The notes below the pieces were generated by a model. The model saw only the letters and a program-made list of their open reading frames with translations. It was not told the origin of the DNA and did not search any database. A program made the position numbers and the translations under genes. Source: Todiramphus chloris collaris (taxonomy: Eukaryota > Chordata > Aves > Coraciiformes > Alcedinidae). From it: a DNA stretch of 64,000 nucleotides. Positions 48,701 to 63,500 of this stretch are shown one piece after another (within the stretch, counting starts at the first letter, position 1; each line of letters starts with the position of its first letter). Location: contig JANVCC010000018.1 of the NCBI GenBank assembly GCA_025345505.1, positions 54,889,656 through 54,953,655 on the forward strand. The letters are read 5' to 3'.

Positions 48701-51700
48701 TTACTTCAAAGTAGCTGTGGTTAATGTAGAAGCCAATGAAAATGCTACTAGTTGACATTTTTCCATCATATCTGTCAATAGAGAAAAGCATCTAATTAAA
48801 GTTATTGCATTGGGAGAAAGAATATAGAAGAGATTCTTCTTCTAGGTACAGACTGCCTCTTTCATGAGGTTTTGTTAAATGCTAGCCACTTTTCTGTTGT
48901 ATTTCTTTTTATTGGGAAACTGAATTTGTCTATGTGAAATAAAGATAGGGACTAAATTGCCCTGATTAAGCTGTAAAACTAATACCATGCAAAGGTGAGT
49001 GGCACCAGCATAAGTAAAGATGGGCTTGTAGTGCAAACTAGGTGAACTCTTGTTGTCCACAGTTCAACAACTATATGGTTATGAGCATTCTTCAGCTTCA
49101 AAATATGTAAGTATTTCTGGAAGTGATTTTTCTCATTCAAGGTCTAAATATTTCTCTCTGCTTCAGTATTTTAAGGCCATGAAGGGAATAAATAGTATTC
49201 TTCCTTGTAAAGTCACTGAGAAATAAAACTAATTTGTTCTGAATCATAATGTCAGAGACAGAAGACATATTTTAAGATCATAGTTCACTTTCCTGCTAAG
49301 GCAAGATTATCTCATGCATTATGTTTTCTAGTACTTCACACAGTTTAATTTAAAGTCCCAAAGGCAGATCTGGCACATCCTTTGGAAATGTTTCTATGAC
49401 TTCTTGCTCTTCAGATTTCCTCTTGGCATTAATCTTAATTTTTTTGTTTCAAAATGTCATGTCCTATAAAACTCAGCTATTTCACCACGTGCTCTTGGGT
49501 CCAAAGCAGAAATTGGTGTGTCACTCTCAGTGAACCAAAGAAAGGAATTGTTTGATGTAGTTATCTGTCCGCAGCAGCAATGAGTCTTGAAGATGTTCCT
49601 CCTGTCTTATTTGCCACTGGAGGTGGTGAGATGTGTGGGATCCTCTTTATTTGGGGATCTTAAATTTTTTTTTTTTTTTTTTTATATTGTCCAAATCACC
49701 CATGTTATCAGTCCATTTTATATACACATCATTCAGATTTACCTCATAAAGATATGCTGGAATGTTTTTGGAATTTATTTCTGCAATCAGCCTACTCTTT
49801 GTTTTCTGTGAGGCTCAAATCCTCCGTGATCTCATTAGGCTGTGCACAGTTGGCTTTATGTTACCGTCTTCGGTACATACTGCCTTTGCACATAGTGCTT
49901 GTGATATCAGTTAAGCCCATTCACCAAAACAATACAGTGTAATTTTTTGTGAGTTTTGTTTATATATCATAGCAAGTGTTCATCTCCTATGGCAGTTATT
50001 TTTATGAATCCAGTCTGACTTTGATTATAATCAAAATGTTGACTTCGGTTATAAGAGATTCCTGTGCAGGAAAAACACTGCTGTGATATTTCACTAAAAA
50101 CAAATGTGGGAGACTTTTCTAGGGGGAAGCACCGTAAAAATGTGAAATTATATGTCTGGTGATGGTTTCTCTAATCTCATGTTTCATAATCATAAAAAAA
50201 TTAAGACAAATTCAATGTGTTACCATGGTGATTTAAAGTAGTTAGGGAACCTGAAGTTTAGATTTATAACATAAAGAAAATAATATTTCTTAAGAAAAAG
50301 CTAAGTACAAACTGTTTCTAAAACATCATAGTCCAACTTGGATAATATCTTTTTTTCAAAAAACCCACCCCAAGCCCCCAGGCAAAATGCATTTCCCCAG
50401 TCATTTTCTGCATGTTTTCAAAGACCAGAGTAAGTTCTTAAAAAGCATTTCTAACTTCTTTTCATGAGGAATGGGAAAATAGTGCTTGTAATTTTTTTCC
50501 CTCAGTTTCTGCAATAAAAAGGATTGAGGACTAATTTTTTTTCTCTATGTAATGAGTATCCAAATATGGATATGGGCTGAAATCTGAGGTCGCTGCACAT
50601 ATCATCCTACTGGTGGAAATTTGGGTGTGCAATCAATCAAAATACCTGAATATAACTGCAGTGCCTGACACTGAGAAATTCTCCTGTCAGCATCTCACCC
50701 AGAATGTCTATGTTGAGGTGCCGGATGGTTCTTGTGGGTTACATTTTACGTCACCACTCACAGTATAGGCTCGAGTTCTGACTATAAAATGTGTATTCAG
50801 CTCTCTTATTTTATGAGACTGACTCCAGTACCACACAGTGGCATTAGAAAATGCAACCTTCAAATATATTTGTAAAGTTCTTGATCTTTTAAGTTAATTC
50901 TTAAAAATCTGTTATATCTGTTAGAAAAATTTTGGGGAGAGCTTTCTGTCGAGAAGAACTGAATTTCAACTCTTTGTACTTCTCCCATCGAAAACATTTT
51001 CTGGAAAGAGAAAGTGGTTCTGTTGTGATTCAGGAGAGGGCCTCCTTAAAGATATGTTTAAACTACAGTTAGTAATTCTTACCTGATACTGCGCTGATTG
51101 TGCTTTATTACTCACAAAATCTTCTGAGTTTGCTGGGAGGTGCATTCATCCTGCACTAAGTTATTTGACTGGAAGTATCATTTAGACCACTGCATCTTCT
51201 GGCTGAATGCCACTGTGCTAAGTATGATGGATCCAGGATAAATCAAGTACTGGTAGTCCTCCAGTGTTCTTCTTGCAAAGTCTTTCCAAGGTACAGCCAG
51301 TCCTCTGAGGTCTGGAATGGATCATTTGGACCTTCATACAGAAACCCTGTAGAATATACTCCAGACACTAGTGAGTGCATACAGAAACAGTGGATTCAGT
51401 AATTCAAGCACAGTAGATAAACCCCAGCCTTTGTTGTATGCATTTTCAACCTGTAGGAGAATCTGTGGTGAAAATATAGCTTCATTTTGGGAGGGACACA
51501 GAAAAGATTCTGAAGAGTAGTGCTTAACAGAGGAGAAAAGAGAACAGAAAGGATGTTAGGAGAAGACAGGATAGTTACGAAAGGATAGGGAAGGGTATAG
51601 GGCAGAGTGGAGACCTAAAAGCCGCCCTTAGGCTTAGATTTTGAAATGTTTCAAAGTAGACAACCTCATTTGCTATTTTCTGGCTGTTTCCAATCTTAAT

Positions 51701-52830
51701 TGAGTAAAATGGCACCTCTAAAACAAATTTCTAAAAGCTATACTGCCATACCATTACAAAATAAACATAAACATTTTTGACATCATAGCTGAAATACACC
51801 TGCAAGAATTATCCTGTATCATGCCACCAGATATTATAGTCCCCTCTACTTTTTGTCAATAAGCACACCACCATTACATGATGACTTTGAGAGGTACCAA
51901 ATGTGCCTTGGGACTGTGTTCCTCCTTGGTTCTTTACTCCACTTTCCAGAAGAATTTTATGGATTAGCTGCATGACTCCAGCAACACATTTCCATTATGA
52001 GGTGATGCAGTTAAATAGTTATGATTGATGAGGGATTATGTATCAGTGAGCCCATTAACCATGTATTTTCCCATCCTTTATCATTCTGGGTTTTAGAGAT
52101 GCAGACTTGCAAGTGAGGTTCAATGTATGTTTTAGACATTAGTTGAGCTCCATTGGCTCATGCTTTTCAAAGCTTTTTGTTAGGAATATTGAGCAACTGA
52201 TTTTCTCTGGAAAACCTGACAGTATTTTCATACTATTGCTATCAATATGATCCAGTTCTGTTCTCCACAAAAATTCAGCAGGGGTACAATTTAATGAGAC
52301 TAGTGAAAGGAATCTGACTGCTCTATTTATAGCACACTAATTGATCAGGGTAGCCATGATAGGAGAAAATTTCAGTGAAAATCAATGCAGTATCAAATGA
52401 AAGTAGCACTCAAGCCTTTAAAGAGAGCTGCATGGAAAGACAATTAAGAACATGTCCGTTTGATGATCAATGGGAACACCTTGGATCATGTGTGTTCTTG
52501 CTTTAAGTTGTAGGAATGAAATCAAACTGAGCAGCAGCTTATTTGCAAAGTGAGCTTACTATGTATTATCTTCATCTTGTTGATATTGTTTCCCATTAAA
52601 TCTTCTTGAAGAATTGTTTTAATTTCATATGATAACTGTAAATGTCTTAAGAGCTCCCCTTTGACAACCTTATGCTTTTTTTGCAGTGAGAGCTGATGTC
52701 CCTCCCTGAGGACAGCAGCCACACTGTAACAGAACTGTGCAGCCTCTTGGCTCTATGTCCAGGACTTAGGCACAGTCCCAGGTCTTAAGGCTTTCACTTA
52801 AATGTAGTGAGAAGATCATCCACTTTTTTT

Positions 52831-52858
52831 ACCTTCATTCTTTTACCTTCATTCTTTT
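52831..52858. repeat. Exact 14-bp tandem duplication
   Basis: The unit ACCTTCATTCTTTT occurs twice, head to tail without a change, which suggests a recent replication-slippage duplication in intron 2. Confidence 0.9.
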
Positions 52859-53639
52859 CCTGTCATCCAAATAGTTGGAATTATAGTAGATACACAAAGC
52901 ATAAATTGCTAGTGTTTAAGTCTTAAAGCTGTGTAACTGATCTTTGCTTTCTCCCCCAATTACATTTTTCCCTTGTGCTATCTGCTAAAGTACTGAACAA
53001 CCATCCATGCTTCATCCCCAAGAACTTTGGTTTTGTGACAGATATTCACCTTTACTGGCTGTATCTCCATGCCATGGAGCCGATTGCCCTTCAGTACATG
53101 GCTCTTCAGTTACTGTAGAAGGATGGAGTGAGCAACAAGCTACCATAAAGACATTTTATCAGTAACTTGCCTTAGAAAGAGCCAAAAAGGGAATGCATGT
53201 AGACTTTGGTGATTTCAAATGTGGTTTTGTTCTTGTGTTTGTGCATACACAAAAGTTCTACCTCTTTTAGAAATGATGGCAAATACAGTGAGGGGGAGAA
53301 TCACTACTTGTGCCTTATGTGCAAGGCTGTACAAGCTAGTAAAGTGTGTCTCCTTTCCTTTAGTGCTTAAATGTGCTTACTTAAACCTTGATTCATTTTA
53401 TGGCATGTGGGATACAGTGGTTAGATTCATTTTGTGAGGAGGAATGCTCTTTTTTTTTTTTTCTTTTTTTCCGTAGAATAATCAAAGGCATGGCAACATG
53501 AAGTAGCTGCATGAATAATTCTGTTTTTGTGCTGCTGAATGGGAAAAGAGTAAATAATCTGTACTTTTGATGAACAGTTAATTTCTGTGGGCTAGATTTA
53601 TATAACAGCATTAGCTAAGCATATTAAGGGTGCTACTCT

Positions 53640-53860
53640 TTCTGTTCATTCAGTTTTAAGCATACGTAGCAGCGTGCAATTGTGGCTTAATTAGCTAGTT
53701 GAATAATGTCAGAAATACTGTCAATTATCAATATGATCTTCATCTTTCTTTAAGCCCCAACTGGGAATCCAGTTTGCAATGACATCAGCAGTTGCCGTGG
53801 TGAACTTTCATAAGCTAGTCTTTAATCTTTCATTAAATCACAGGCTAGGAAAGCAGACAT
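53640..53860. promoter_or_regulatory. Candidate conserved non-coding element
   Basis: This stretch lacks repeat similarity and packs several factor-type motifs: GCAATTGTGGC, CTTAATTAGC, TCAATTATCAATAT, TGACATCAGC and GTTGCCGTGG. The homeodomain-rich texture resembles neural enhancers. Conservation cannot be tested here, so this is a guess from motif density. Confidence 0.2.
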
Positions 53861-54958
53861 GAGGACTGAGATGAAAAAAATGTACAGTTGCAGCACTGAT
53901 GGCTTCTCTGGAAACAAAAAGGCATGGCTCTGGGTTTTTGAAAAAAGAAATAATTTGCTGGATTGGTGAGCACACTCTCTAAGCCAGATCTATTGTCGAA
54001 GCAACACCATGAAAGAAAAAATTGCAGAGTATAAATAGAGATGAGATGCGTGAGGCTTGAGTGAGGTCAAAATCAAGTATGACACTAGGGCCTGAATATG
54101 ATGAGTGGCTTAGTTCTGTTTTGCACAGTGTTTGAGAATGGTGGCAATTTTAGCAGCTCATCTTCTAGCTATATTGAGTTTAGATGAACATTTTCAGAGC
54201 AACAGGCTGTGATTTTAAGTCATTGCACAGGAGAGGACCAGAGAAGAGAATTCTCCATGTGAGCTACCAGCACAGAGATTATGTTTGAACTCACACTCAG
54301 GATGACACATGGGGAGAAGAGAAAGGGACTGAGGGCAGGGTACTTTGGGGCTCATATGAAGCATGGTGGATTTGGAGGGTCTTTTGAGAAACAACTTCAG
54401 GTTGGGCGAACAAATGGAAACTGGATTGTGACTGACAACCCCCTGAGCATTTAGTGCACTGAGCTGAGATTGGAAGAGTAGAAATATGTATGTTGCTATT
54501 AAGGCACATGAAGGTGCCATCTAAAGTTATCATTGTGGAACAACCCCCTAAAATAGCAGTTTGGGTCAATATGTAGCTGTCTCACTCTGTGCTATTTTGT
54601 CTTCTTCCCCACAAAGCTCAACGTGCTCATGTCATTACAGCACTGTGGCTATAAGAATAGCTGTTATTGGCACAGATCTTCTCAGCAGTTCATTTCTACC
54701 TAGGTCTTGGTCTACCAGTGTAAATCTCTGTCCCCCATTTCCTTGTCTTAAATTAGTCCTGGCCCCTGACTGTGACCAGATGTTAAGCCAGTACTTCCCT
54801 CTGTTTGTTCACTCTGTGGTGTGGCTACTTTTCTGGGAAAAGAAGTAATACTGCAATTTCAGATTTGTTTTCCTACACAAGAAATGGGAAAGCCATTGTT
54901 TAACACTTTGGAAATGGAAAAGATTTTAAATAGGCAGCAGGGAGTAGAGCTACAATGG

Positions 54959-54959
<1 letters not shown>

Positions 54960-54988
<29 letters not shown>
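54960..54988. repeat. Poly-T (29) followed by A-rich run
   Basis: 29 consecutive T are followed within about 15 bases by a run of ten A and an A/C-rich stretch (to about 55040), then another T run at about 55085-55098. The T and A runs could pair as a hairpin in RNA. No retroposon body is recognisable. Confidence 0.9.
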
Positions 54989-54992
<4 letters not shown>

Positions 54993-57900
54993 ATATTATT
55001 TTAAAAAAAAAACCCAAACAAACCCAGAAAACAGAAAAGCAGAATCTGGAGGAATTGTTTGGGGTTTTTCAGTGGGGGTTTGGTTTTTTTTTTTTTTTCC
55101 CTTCAGGTTTTAAAGTTGGGATTGATTTCTTTTAATGTCATGAATTCTTGTTCACAAAGCTTTTGTGCTTTCCCTGAGGCTTTTCCTTCCTGGAAAGGTT
55201 TTTGACAATTTTAACTTAGTCAAGAGTAGTACACTAAGCTGTAATATATGTTGCCAAGCATTATTTCCCAAGGCCCTGTCTTCTCATATGTAGAAGCACT
55301 GCGCAGAATAGAATTATCTTTGCCCAGGTTGCAAAAAGAGAAGTTATCTCTGAGAACACTTTCTCGTGTTTTCCAACTAGCACCAAGTTCACACTTACGT
55401 CCTTGAAAAATACCATTTGCCTGGATGACAGACTGTCACAGGGCTGGGACTTAGGTTATTGCTGTGATTGGAGCCTTTTGGAGTTCTTCTGAGTCACTGG
55501 CACCATCTGTCCCTCTTCCTGTGGTAAGGCCGGATGGAGCGAGTGGAGTCCTGGCATGCCATTTGGCTTTCAGTTTGGCATTCCCAAGTTTGCATCAGTT
55601 ATAGTCTGATGGGGAGGTTGGTTTAGGATAACTTGTTTTGTTCCATGTTCTGTAGTGAACCCTGGGTGTAGTCTGCTTTGGTTCATGTATTGTATTGCAG
55701 GAGACATGTATTGCTGTGAAGCAGATAGTTTCAGAAGACTTGTTTTCACTATTAGTGCATCGCGTTGGGCTAGGTGTTGCTTGCTTCTCACTTCTTGTTC
55801 AGAAGCTGGGTTTTCATTTGAACACACAATAAAAACTAGAAAGGGGATTCAGATTCAGTCAGACTCCATCAGGATTCACACAGGCTGCATTTCTCATCAC
55901 TCAAATAGTGTCAGCCTGGTTTCCTTCTCTGCTTTTACTAGTGGAAGATGTGTTCCTGTCTTTTCTCTCTTGAGTTTGATCCATTATATTGAATAATTTT
56001 TAGGCAACAAAAAGCATGGCAGTAGACCAGTAAAGATACAGGGGTCAGGTTCCCTACAACATTGTGTGTGGGAAGATATGGCAAGTGTGGGTCTTGAAGT
56101 GGAAGCCATGGTGCTAGAGGAGAATAGGACTTAACAAATAATCTCAAGGATGTTAGTTTACTAGCTGAGTGCCTTTTTTGGATCATTACAACCCTGTAGA
56201 AAATAAAATCTGAGAGAAATTGAGCTTAGTGCTGTTAGTGAGCTTTCAGCCAAATAACATCATGAGTGAGGCATGGCTGTGGAAGACAGAATGAATGGAG
56301 GGACGTGCTTTTCAGTGCAAAGATGACAACAAAATGCACATAGGTAAGGGGAGTTCTTCAGGGATGATGTTCAGTGAGAAGGGAGCAAGGAATAAGGGCT
56401 GAAGCCTTTGGGAAGGTGAAAGGTGACCTACAGCATTGAAACCTGGGGAGGACGGTTTGAATGGAACAGGGAGATTCGGGAGGAGGCAGAGAAAATGGGT
56501 AATGCAGCAACTGAGGGCATTCTGTTTCTTAAGCATTATCAGTAAAATAGGGATGGGGTGAACAGTGAGTTATTTTACAGTGAAAGGTACTGTAATGCAT
56601 TTATATGCTAACAAAAAGGAGAAGGAAGGGTGATAATAAGAGCTGTCACTGCAAGGAAATGTCATCAGGAGTACAGTTAGAGGAGTTGGAGCTGAAAAGC
56701 CAAATCTCTGGGTTGTTTCCCAGGTAACAGGTGAGCATGTCAGGGCCAGGTAAGGTCCAGATTGTAGAGCGGGATTCAGTGAGAGAGTTTCATGTTTGTG
56801 TGTGCCATTTGTTTTGCCCTCATTTTCAGAGTCCTAAAATAGATTTCATTTCCCTCAGTATTACATAACAGTGAGTCAAACCCATCTTCTAAACATCTCT
56901 AATTAGTTTTAACGATCACATTTAGAGTTAACACATTTAAGGTAATAAACGATTTGATCCATCCTTGCAGAAAAGGCTCAAAGGTTACCTACAGTGAGTG
57001 TGCAGGTGCCTTTCACCAGAACTGGTCCAAAACTCTGCCACCCGTTTCCATCCTCTTGATCTAGACAAGGTGCTCCAATGCAGGATGTTCAAACTTTCCT
57101 GCCTGTAATGCTGGTATCTTTCTGTGTCCTTATGCTTTCTCTTCCCCTACACCCATCTGGAGGCTCCTCGAGCTGTGACCTCCTGTGCTCCTGAAGCCCT
57201 GCAGCTTCAGAGAGCTGGCAGCAGTCACCTATCCATGGAGATCACATCCATGGACACAGAGTTACATACTTGACTTTCAAAATTTTGGCTTCTGGTTTGA
57301 TTCTTCCTTCAGGCATTATTTCAGATCCCACATCTGAAGAAAAAATATCTTCTCTGCCTGTCTGGGAACCATGTCCAGGGCAATGCAGTATGATCTTCAC
57401 TGGGAATACTTTTCATTTGCAGCAATGGTAGATCATACACTTGCTTGTGCACATGCTTTGATAGTAAATAGCAGCTGTAATTTTACTGCTTTGTGTAGTA
57501 CTAAAAATACAGATCAAGGAAGAATCATAATTATGCAGACTATATAAAACTATATACCTACAGCCTGCTAATCATGCCACAATGCTTTTATTTTATAAAC
57601 TTCATGTTCTAGTGGAATGCACATTTCAATCTTTTTGCATTGATTCTGGGTTATATTAATCTGTCACCACTTGTTTAACAATAGTGCTTTAGAAAAGATA
57701 ATTTAAATTTTTTTTTGTGAATACATCTACATCTGTGTTTACTTTTGTGTCAAAAAACACAATGAGGGAGAGCTCTATTCCCCCAAAATAAAATACTCCT
57801 AGATTGATTTTTTTTTTTTTCTGTGAAATACAAAACCTTGAAAAGGTCTTGATCACATTATTTATTTACTACAAATTCAGCTTCTCTGTTAGCCTAGTTC

Positions 57901-60900
57901 CTGTTCCCACTGAGGCTGTGCTGTTCTCACTGTTCATGATAAGGGATAAATTATTTTTGTTGTTATGCTTATGAACCTTCTTATACATAAAAAGCAATCA
58001 GTAGATAATAGTGGAGAACTGTTTCCAGACAGGTGTGTTATTTTGTAAAAGAATAAATCTCACATCCAAGTTGAGCTACACTTTAAGGTCATCAGAAATA
58101 ACTATCGTTGTCAGCATTTACAACACTACATGTGAATTACTATTTACTTTGAGTTTATTACTTCTGTATTCAGATTGGGCCTGATTCTCTTCTGGTGCAG
58201 AGTCCAGCTCCTCAGAAGCAGTTATGTTGCTGTTCCCCAAAACCCCTGCGTGCTCTCACCAGATCTGTTGGTCAGTAAGCACTGGTGTCCCCTGCCAGAG
58301 GAGAGCTGGGCTCTTTCTGCTCCCTCCCTTTCCCCAAGTACCAATTTTGTTGTTGATCCCAGTCATTTCAGGTTGAAACCTTTGTGTTACCTGCTAAATT
58401 AGTGGGAATATGGACAGAACTTACTTACTTAACACTTACCTTAAATATTAACAACAGCACATAGTTCAGTGCTGTAGGATAGGAACTGGGATGCTGAAGA
58501 TGTGATGGATATGGAAGTAAGATTTATGAATATTTTTCTTGGAGAGCTGTTTATATCTTGCAGCCATTTCTAGTCTCCATTTCAGACTATACAGAATGTG
58601 GACAACAGAAGTTTCAACAGAGGATGATATGAGCAGAAGCATTTGCATGATGCTAATTTTTATAAAAGAAAGCTATTGAAAAGAGGTGACTGCAGTGGTC
58701 AGAAACAGCTCCCAGGACTCCTTAATATATATTTACACAATAGACCTTATAGTCCTTGAATAGCTGGTCTGTTTAATTAGTGGTATTTAAAAGGTTTAAT
58801 CTGTGTAATCAATAGAAGTTAAAAAGTCTAGTTTAAAAGTATGTATGTTTGCTTTGTATGAAGCATAATAATTTAAAATTATTTAATATTTTCATGGGTT
58901 TCTTGATATTTTATAATGGGCAGCAGCCAATGGAGACTGTTTTTAAGAGGGTCTATGTCTGTACTAAGAAACTAGACGCACCCAGGGCTGTTCCCTCCTG
59001 CTGGCTATTAATGTTTTTGTTAACCTAAACAGATAGCTACATCCAAAGAACATTTTGGGAATGGTACCTGATTTCTGCTTACCTTCCAAGTTGTCTGGAG
59101 TGTGCTACATAGCTTTAACTTGCTCTAACAGTTTCACAGTATAGATAATTGAGTTTCTTCTTCATGAATACTTCTGGGTGATGTTAAATGCACAGTATAG
59201 ATGCTGCTTGGGTTTTGTAAAATGTAATTTTGTGTATCTTGGTATTTCTTGATACATTTTAGTAGGGCAAGGCCTGTCTCTGTAGTCAGAGATTGTGGAG
59301 TACACCTGGTGCAGTCAAACTGGTGCAAGTCCACAGTGAGTTCAAGGAAGCAAGCTGTATGTGAGGAACATTTCTTTGGAGATCTTTGCACTCACCCTTG
59401 CAGGCTGATGGAGCAGTACCGGAATGTCACAGAGAGTTGAGCTCAGCAGACCCACTTGCTGTTAACTTTTATGGATCTTCTCTGTGTTAACTGTTTGTAG
59501 TGATGACATGTTCACATCTTGTATTGAATAAATTGTCATGTCTGGTGTTTTTCAGTGATTGGTGACACTTTGATGCAGTTGAATGCTGCAGTAAAAATGC
59601 TGGAGTCAGCTGAAAGTATAGAGAGAATTTAGATAGTCAGAATGAGATTGTTATTTGACCAAGACATTGGGGTTAATACTTCTTCCTTTACAATGGCACC
59701 ATGGGAATTCATACAACCAGAAACAGTCAAGACCTCAGTTGCGGTTTTTTGGGGTTTTTTTTGCTGAAAACTGGCAGCTCTAGCAAGAACACCAATCCAG
59801 TTCAATTGTCCTGGAGCTTTGTGCCAGAGTTGAGCCCAAAGGAGAGGAACCAGTTACTAAAGTGCCAACAACAGTCTGGATTATTAATCTCCATGGCCTC
59901 ACTTTTGCAGGTGAGGTCTGTCACTGTCACAGAACTGGGTGATGAAGTTTCCAACAGTGTAACAGCTCAACATAACAAAACAATCTGTTGGAATACTGAC
60001 AGTGTCTTGGGGACACACAGATAATACTTGTCTGTGATTTCTTTCAGCATGTAACTCTCCACATCAGATCTGCATGAAATTTGGTTTCTGATGATGGCAT
60101 AAGCTTTTATTTTATATGATCATGGCAAATATCAGAGTGGAATCTGTTAGTAGAGTTCCAAGATGCTGCATTCATATGCACAAAAGCAAGGACACTCTAG
60201 TTCTTTTAAAAAATTAAGCAGAAACCTTATAACCTTTGACATTACAACCCTTCTGAGAAGAGACACAATTTTTCCATCAAGACTAAATTAAAATGTTTAT
60301 GTAAACTGTCTCCTTTCTAGGGATTTATTCTTTCTGTAGACAGGTATCAAATGGGTCAAAGATGAAATGTTTCAGTTTGGGAAGGCTGCCAATACTGAGT
60401 GAAGCATTCAGACACCTCGTTTACCTCTAGGCTCTATCTGTTCCTGACTCCAGGAGAGGCTACTATGCAGCATAGGAAAAATATTTCAACCAAATAACAT
60501 TGTCTTTATAAGGAAATAGAAACTTAGAGCACCAAAATTACAGCTCCTGGGGCAGCAGTAATAGCTAGCAAGCATTTTGAGATAATTTTCCCCATTTTTT
60601 TACATCTTCCTTCCTTTACTCCATCCTGTACTTCAGTGAACTCAGATTCTAAGGTTGCCTTTGCCTTTTGTATGCTACCAGATTTAGCTACTGTTTTCTT
60701 ATCACAAACCACTTAAATATTCATGCTACTTTTAATTTTAGTGCTGAAAGTCTGTAGTGTATATGATGATGCAGGAATTTGAGTTCAGAAAACGGAAGAC
60801 TTTTTAATGCTTTGGCTATGTGTGAAGATTTATCAGACGGGCTCCAAAATGAGCAAAGCTGATGGAATACTGCTTTAAATTATCTATTTCAGTAAATACA

Positions 60901-63183
60901 CAGCTGGGATCTTTAAATGACTACACATACAGCTGGTATCTGATATGTAGAATGTGGCTTGAAATGTTCATTCAGGCTGAGGACAGGTATTGTAGATCTA
61001 TAGTACTACAATGTACATATAGATAGATACACATCAGTGGATTTATGGTTATTCCAAGTGGGAGTTATTACATTTAAGGGAATTTAAATGAATTATCTGT
61101 GCATTTCTTATTTCCCTGTGTGCTGCCAGTAGGCAGCCTGTCTCTTCATTGCTGGCATTTGGCTGAGTAATTGGCCCCTTGCTTGATCTGTTTTCCTTTT
61201 TTTTTTTTTTTTCTGTATAGCTTATTTTAGTGCTTTCCCTTTTTAATATGGTAAGAGCAAATTTGCTCAAGGTCTGTGAACTAATGTAGATGAGAAGTCA
61301 AGCATCAGCAGCTCTAATACATAATTGATCTACCAGTAGGACACAAAGAACTGATTCTGGTTCCTACATAGGAAATGCCTTCCTTTTTTTTTTTGTCCTT
61401 TGCTGATACTCTGAGCTCTTAAATATGTTTAAATTAAAGTGAATAGGCTACTGGAAACTTACAAATTATCCATGGTAATAAATTATTTAAGAGATTAATT
61501 TGATGTTTGAGGCATCAAACACACACACTCTATTTGATGCATTCTTTTTTGATTTCAGTGTGGTTCTGTTCACTGGCAGTTGCAAATACCTTTTGTCTAG
61601 GAAATGTTGTACACTTTGGGTCTGTATTTCTCTCTTGCTGTGACCCCACACCTGTTAGTACCTAACAGAAGATTTTACTTGCTTAAACTATTTTTTGTGG
61701 AGATGTGAGAGCTTGGTGACATGCTCTCCATATACCCTCAACAACTGTGTCCCTCTGTGAATGCACAGGTTGGGAAAGGCCGTGTCTGCTTACATTAACA
61801 TTGGCTCTGGTTTTGCTTCAGCTTGTCATACATCACTTTTCTTAGTTGCTGAGAAATGACACTTGACTATTCAGTTAAGCGAGGGTAGAAGCTTGTTTAA
61901 GGTTTAATGGTTAATGGTATTCTCACTAAAGTGAGGAGTTCTGTAATTTCAGACTTCTTTTGATGTGCACATGGCAGTCACAGCAGGAGCATTTGCAGCT
62001 GTAGCATGAATGACAAGTGGATGGTGGTTGCACAGTTGTGTGACTAATAGCACGTATGTGCCAAATGGCATGGTGCAGTGTATGGTCCTAATGGATGGGA
62101 AGCAAGTGACAGCCATCAGGGTGTCTCTCCCTTCCATTAAATACATTCAGGCATACCATATGTCATCACCCCTGTACTGGGGATTTAATTCTCCTGTTAG
62201 CATCAAGCACTGACATTGAAGTGACAGTAATATAGGAAAGCAGAAAATTGAAGCCATGCTGTAGAAGTGGGTGCAAATCAGAAGGTCAGAAGAGTAGAAA
62301 GGAAGGAGAAGGAATTACAGTCTTTTTGTGCACATTCTTCATCTGTCTGTAAAAAATAGGTTACGTTGTTCTGGTATATTGCATTGGACTTATGCCACAA
62401 TTTGAAAAACTTTTTAACAGTAGAGCAATAAGCATTTTATAAACTATAGTTACAAACATTTCAAAAAGTTACATATGCAACAGCAATATCTTTTGTTAAA
62501 CAATGCTATATTTAGATAAAGATATACTTTCAGATGCACCTGCCCTTTATTACGTTGGTAGAGCTAAGAGTGTAGCAGTAACCAGTCAGTCTCAAAGTGG
62601 ATGAACTTCTTCGGTTTTGTTAATGAACAGAGTTAATCTGAGTGTTGCAGGCTTTCCCTGGTCTGTGAGCTGCCCACGTTGCATTCTGTGTCATTTCCAA
62701 AAAAGCTAGGCTTGAAGGTGGGTGTTGAGCCAGAACTGGGGCAGCAGCTCGTTCCCAGCCTTTAGAAACCAAGCTTGTTTGTTGTTGTGCAGACAGCTTG
62801 GCAGTGGCTACATTTTGTAAATCCTGCTTCAGGGAGCGTGATTCACTAAGCTTCAGGGTTTTCAAGTAGGTAAGCCTTCGTTTAGGTGAAGTAAGCCATG
62901 CACATTTTCAGCAGTTACTTGTGATCAAAAGATACGTGGCCTCAAGCAAGCCAAGCATCTTGAGTACATTACATGGGGTAGACATTCACATTTACCTGAA
63001 AATCAGTTTTTGATTTAGTTTGAGAAGCCTGTCATCATTGGTTGCTTTGGCTGATTATGAACTTCAGAAATACCACAGCTTTGGGAAATGAAGTGTTTTT
63101 TGGAAGATATGAGCTAAAAAGACCTTATATAACATCAGTGATTTTACATTTTCATCAGTCTGGCCTTTTCAGAACTGTGCATG

Positions 63184-63500
63184 ATTTCCATATGTTCAGA
63201 AGGACCCTCTTGTGTTTTGTTTTGCATTCCTTGTCTCTGGTCCAGTCACTGAGCACCACTGGAACGGACCTGGCTCTGGCTTCTTATACCCTGACTCCAG
63301 GTATTTAAACACGTTGATAAGATCTCCCTGAGTTTTCTCTCTTCCATGATGGACATTCCGAGCTCTCAGTATCTCTTCATATGAGAGATGCTCCAATCCT
63401 TTATTTATCTTCATGGCCCTTTGCTAGACTTGCTCCAGTATGTCCCTGCCTGCTTTGTGCTGGGGAGCTCAGCACCTGAAACAGTGCTCCAGATGGTTTG
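63184..63500 (-). mobile_element. Degraded CR1 LINE fragment in intron 2
   Basis: Antisense CR1 ORF2 C-terminal region. The minus strand reads KGLEHLSYEEILRAR and then GDLINVFKYLESG in one frame (within 63196-63414), both conserved CR1 protein blocks. The left part matches the 'ctgagcaccactgg' and 'acgttgataagatctccct' blocks of the plus-strand view. Both the 3' terminus and the upstream RT part are missing. It lies opposite to CLVS2. Confidence 0.85.

Noticed and set aside
49754..49811. Peptide IYFCNQPTLCFL resembling the clavesin IHFVNQPWY motif of the next expected exon
   Set aside because: Only NQP and scattered residues agree, the flanking codons do not continue the clavesin sequence, and no splice sites fit.
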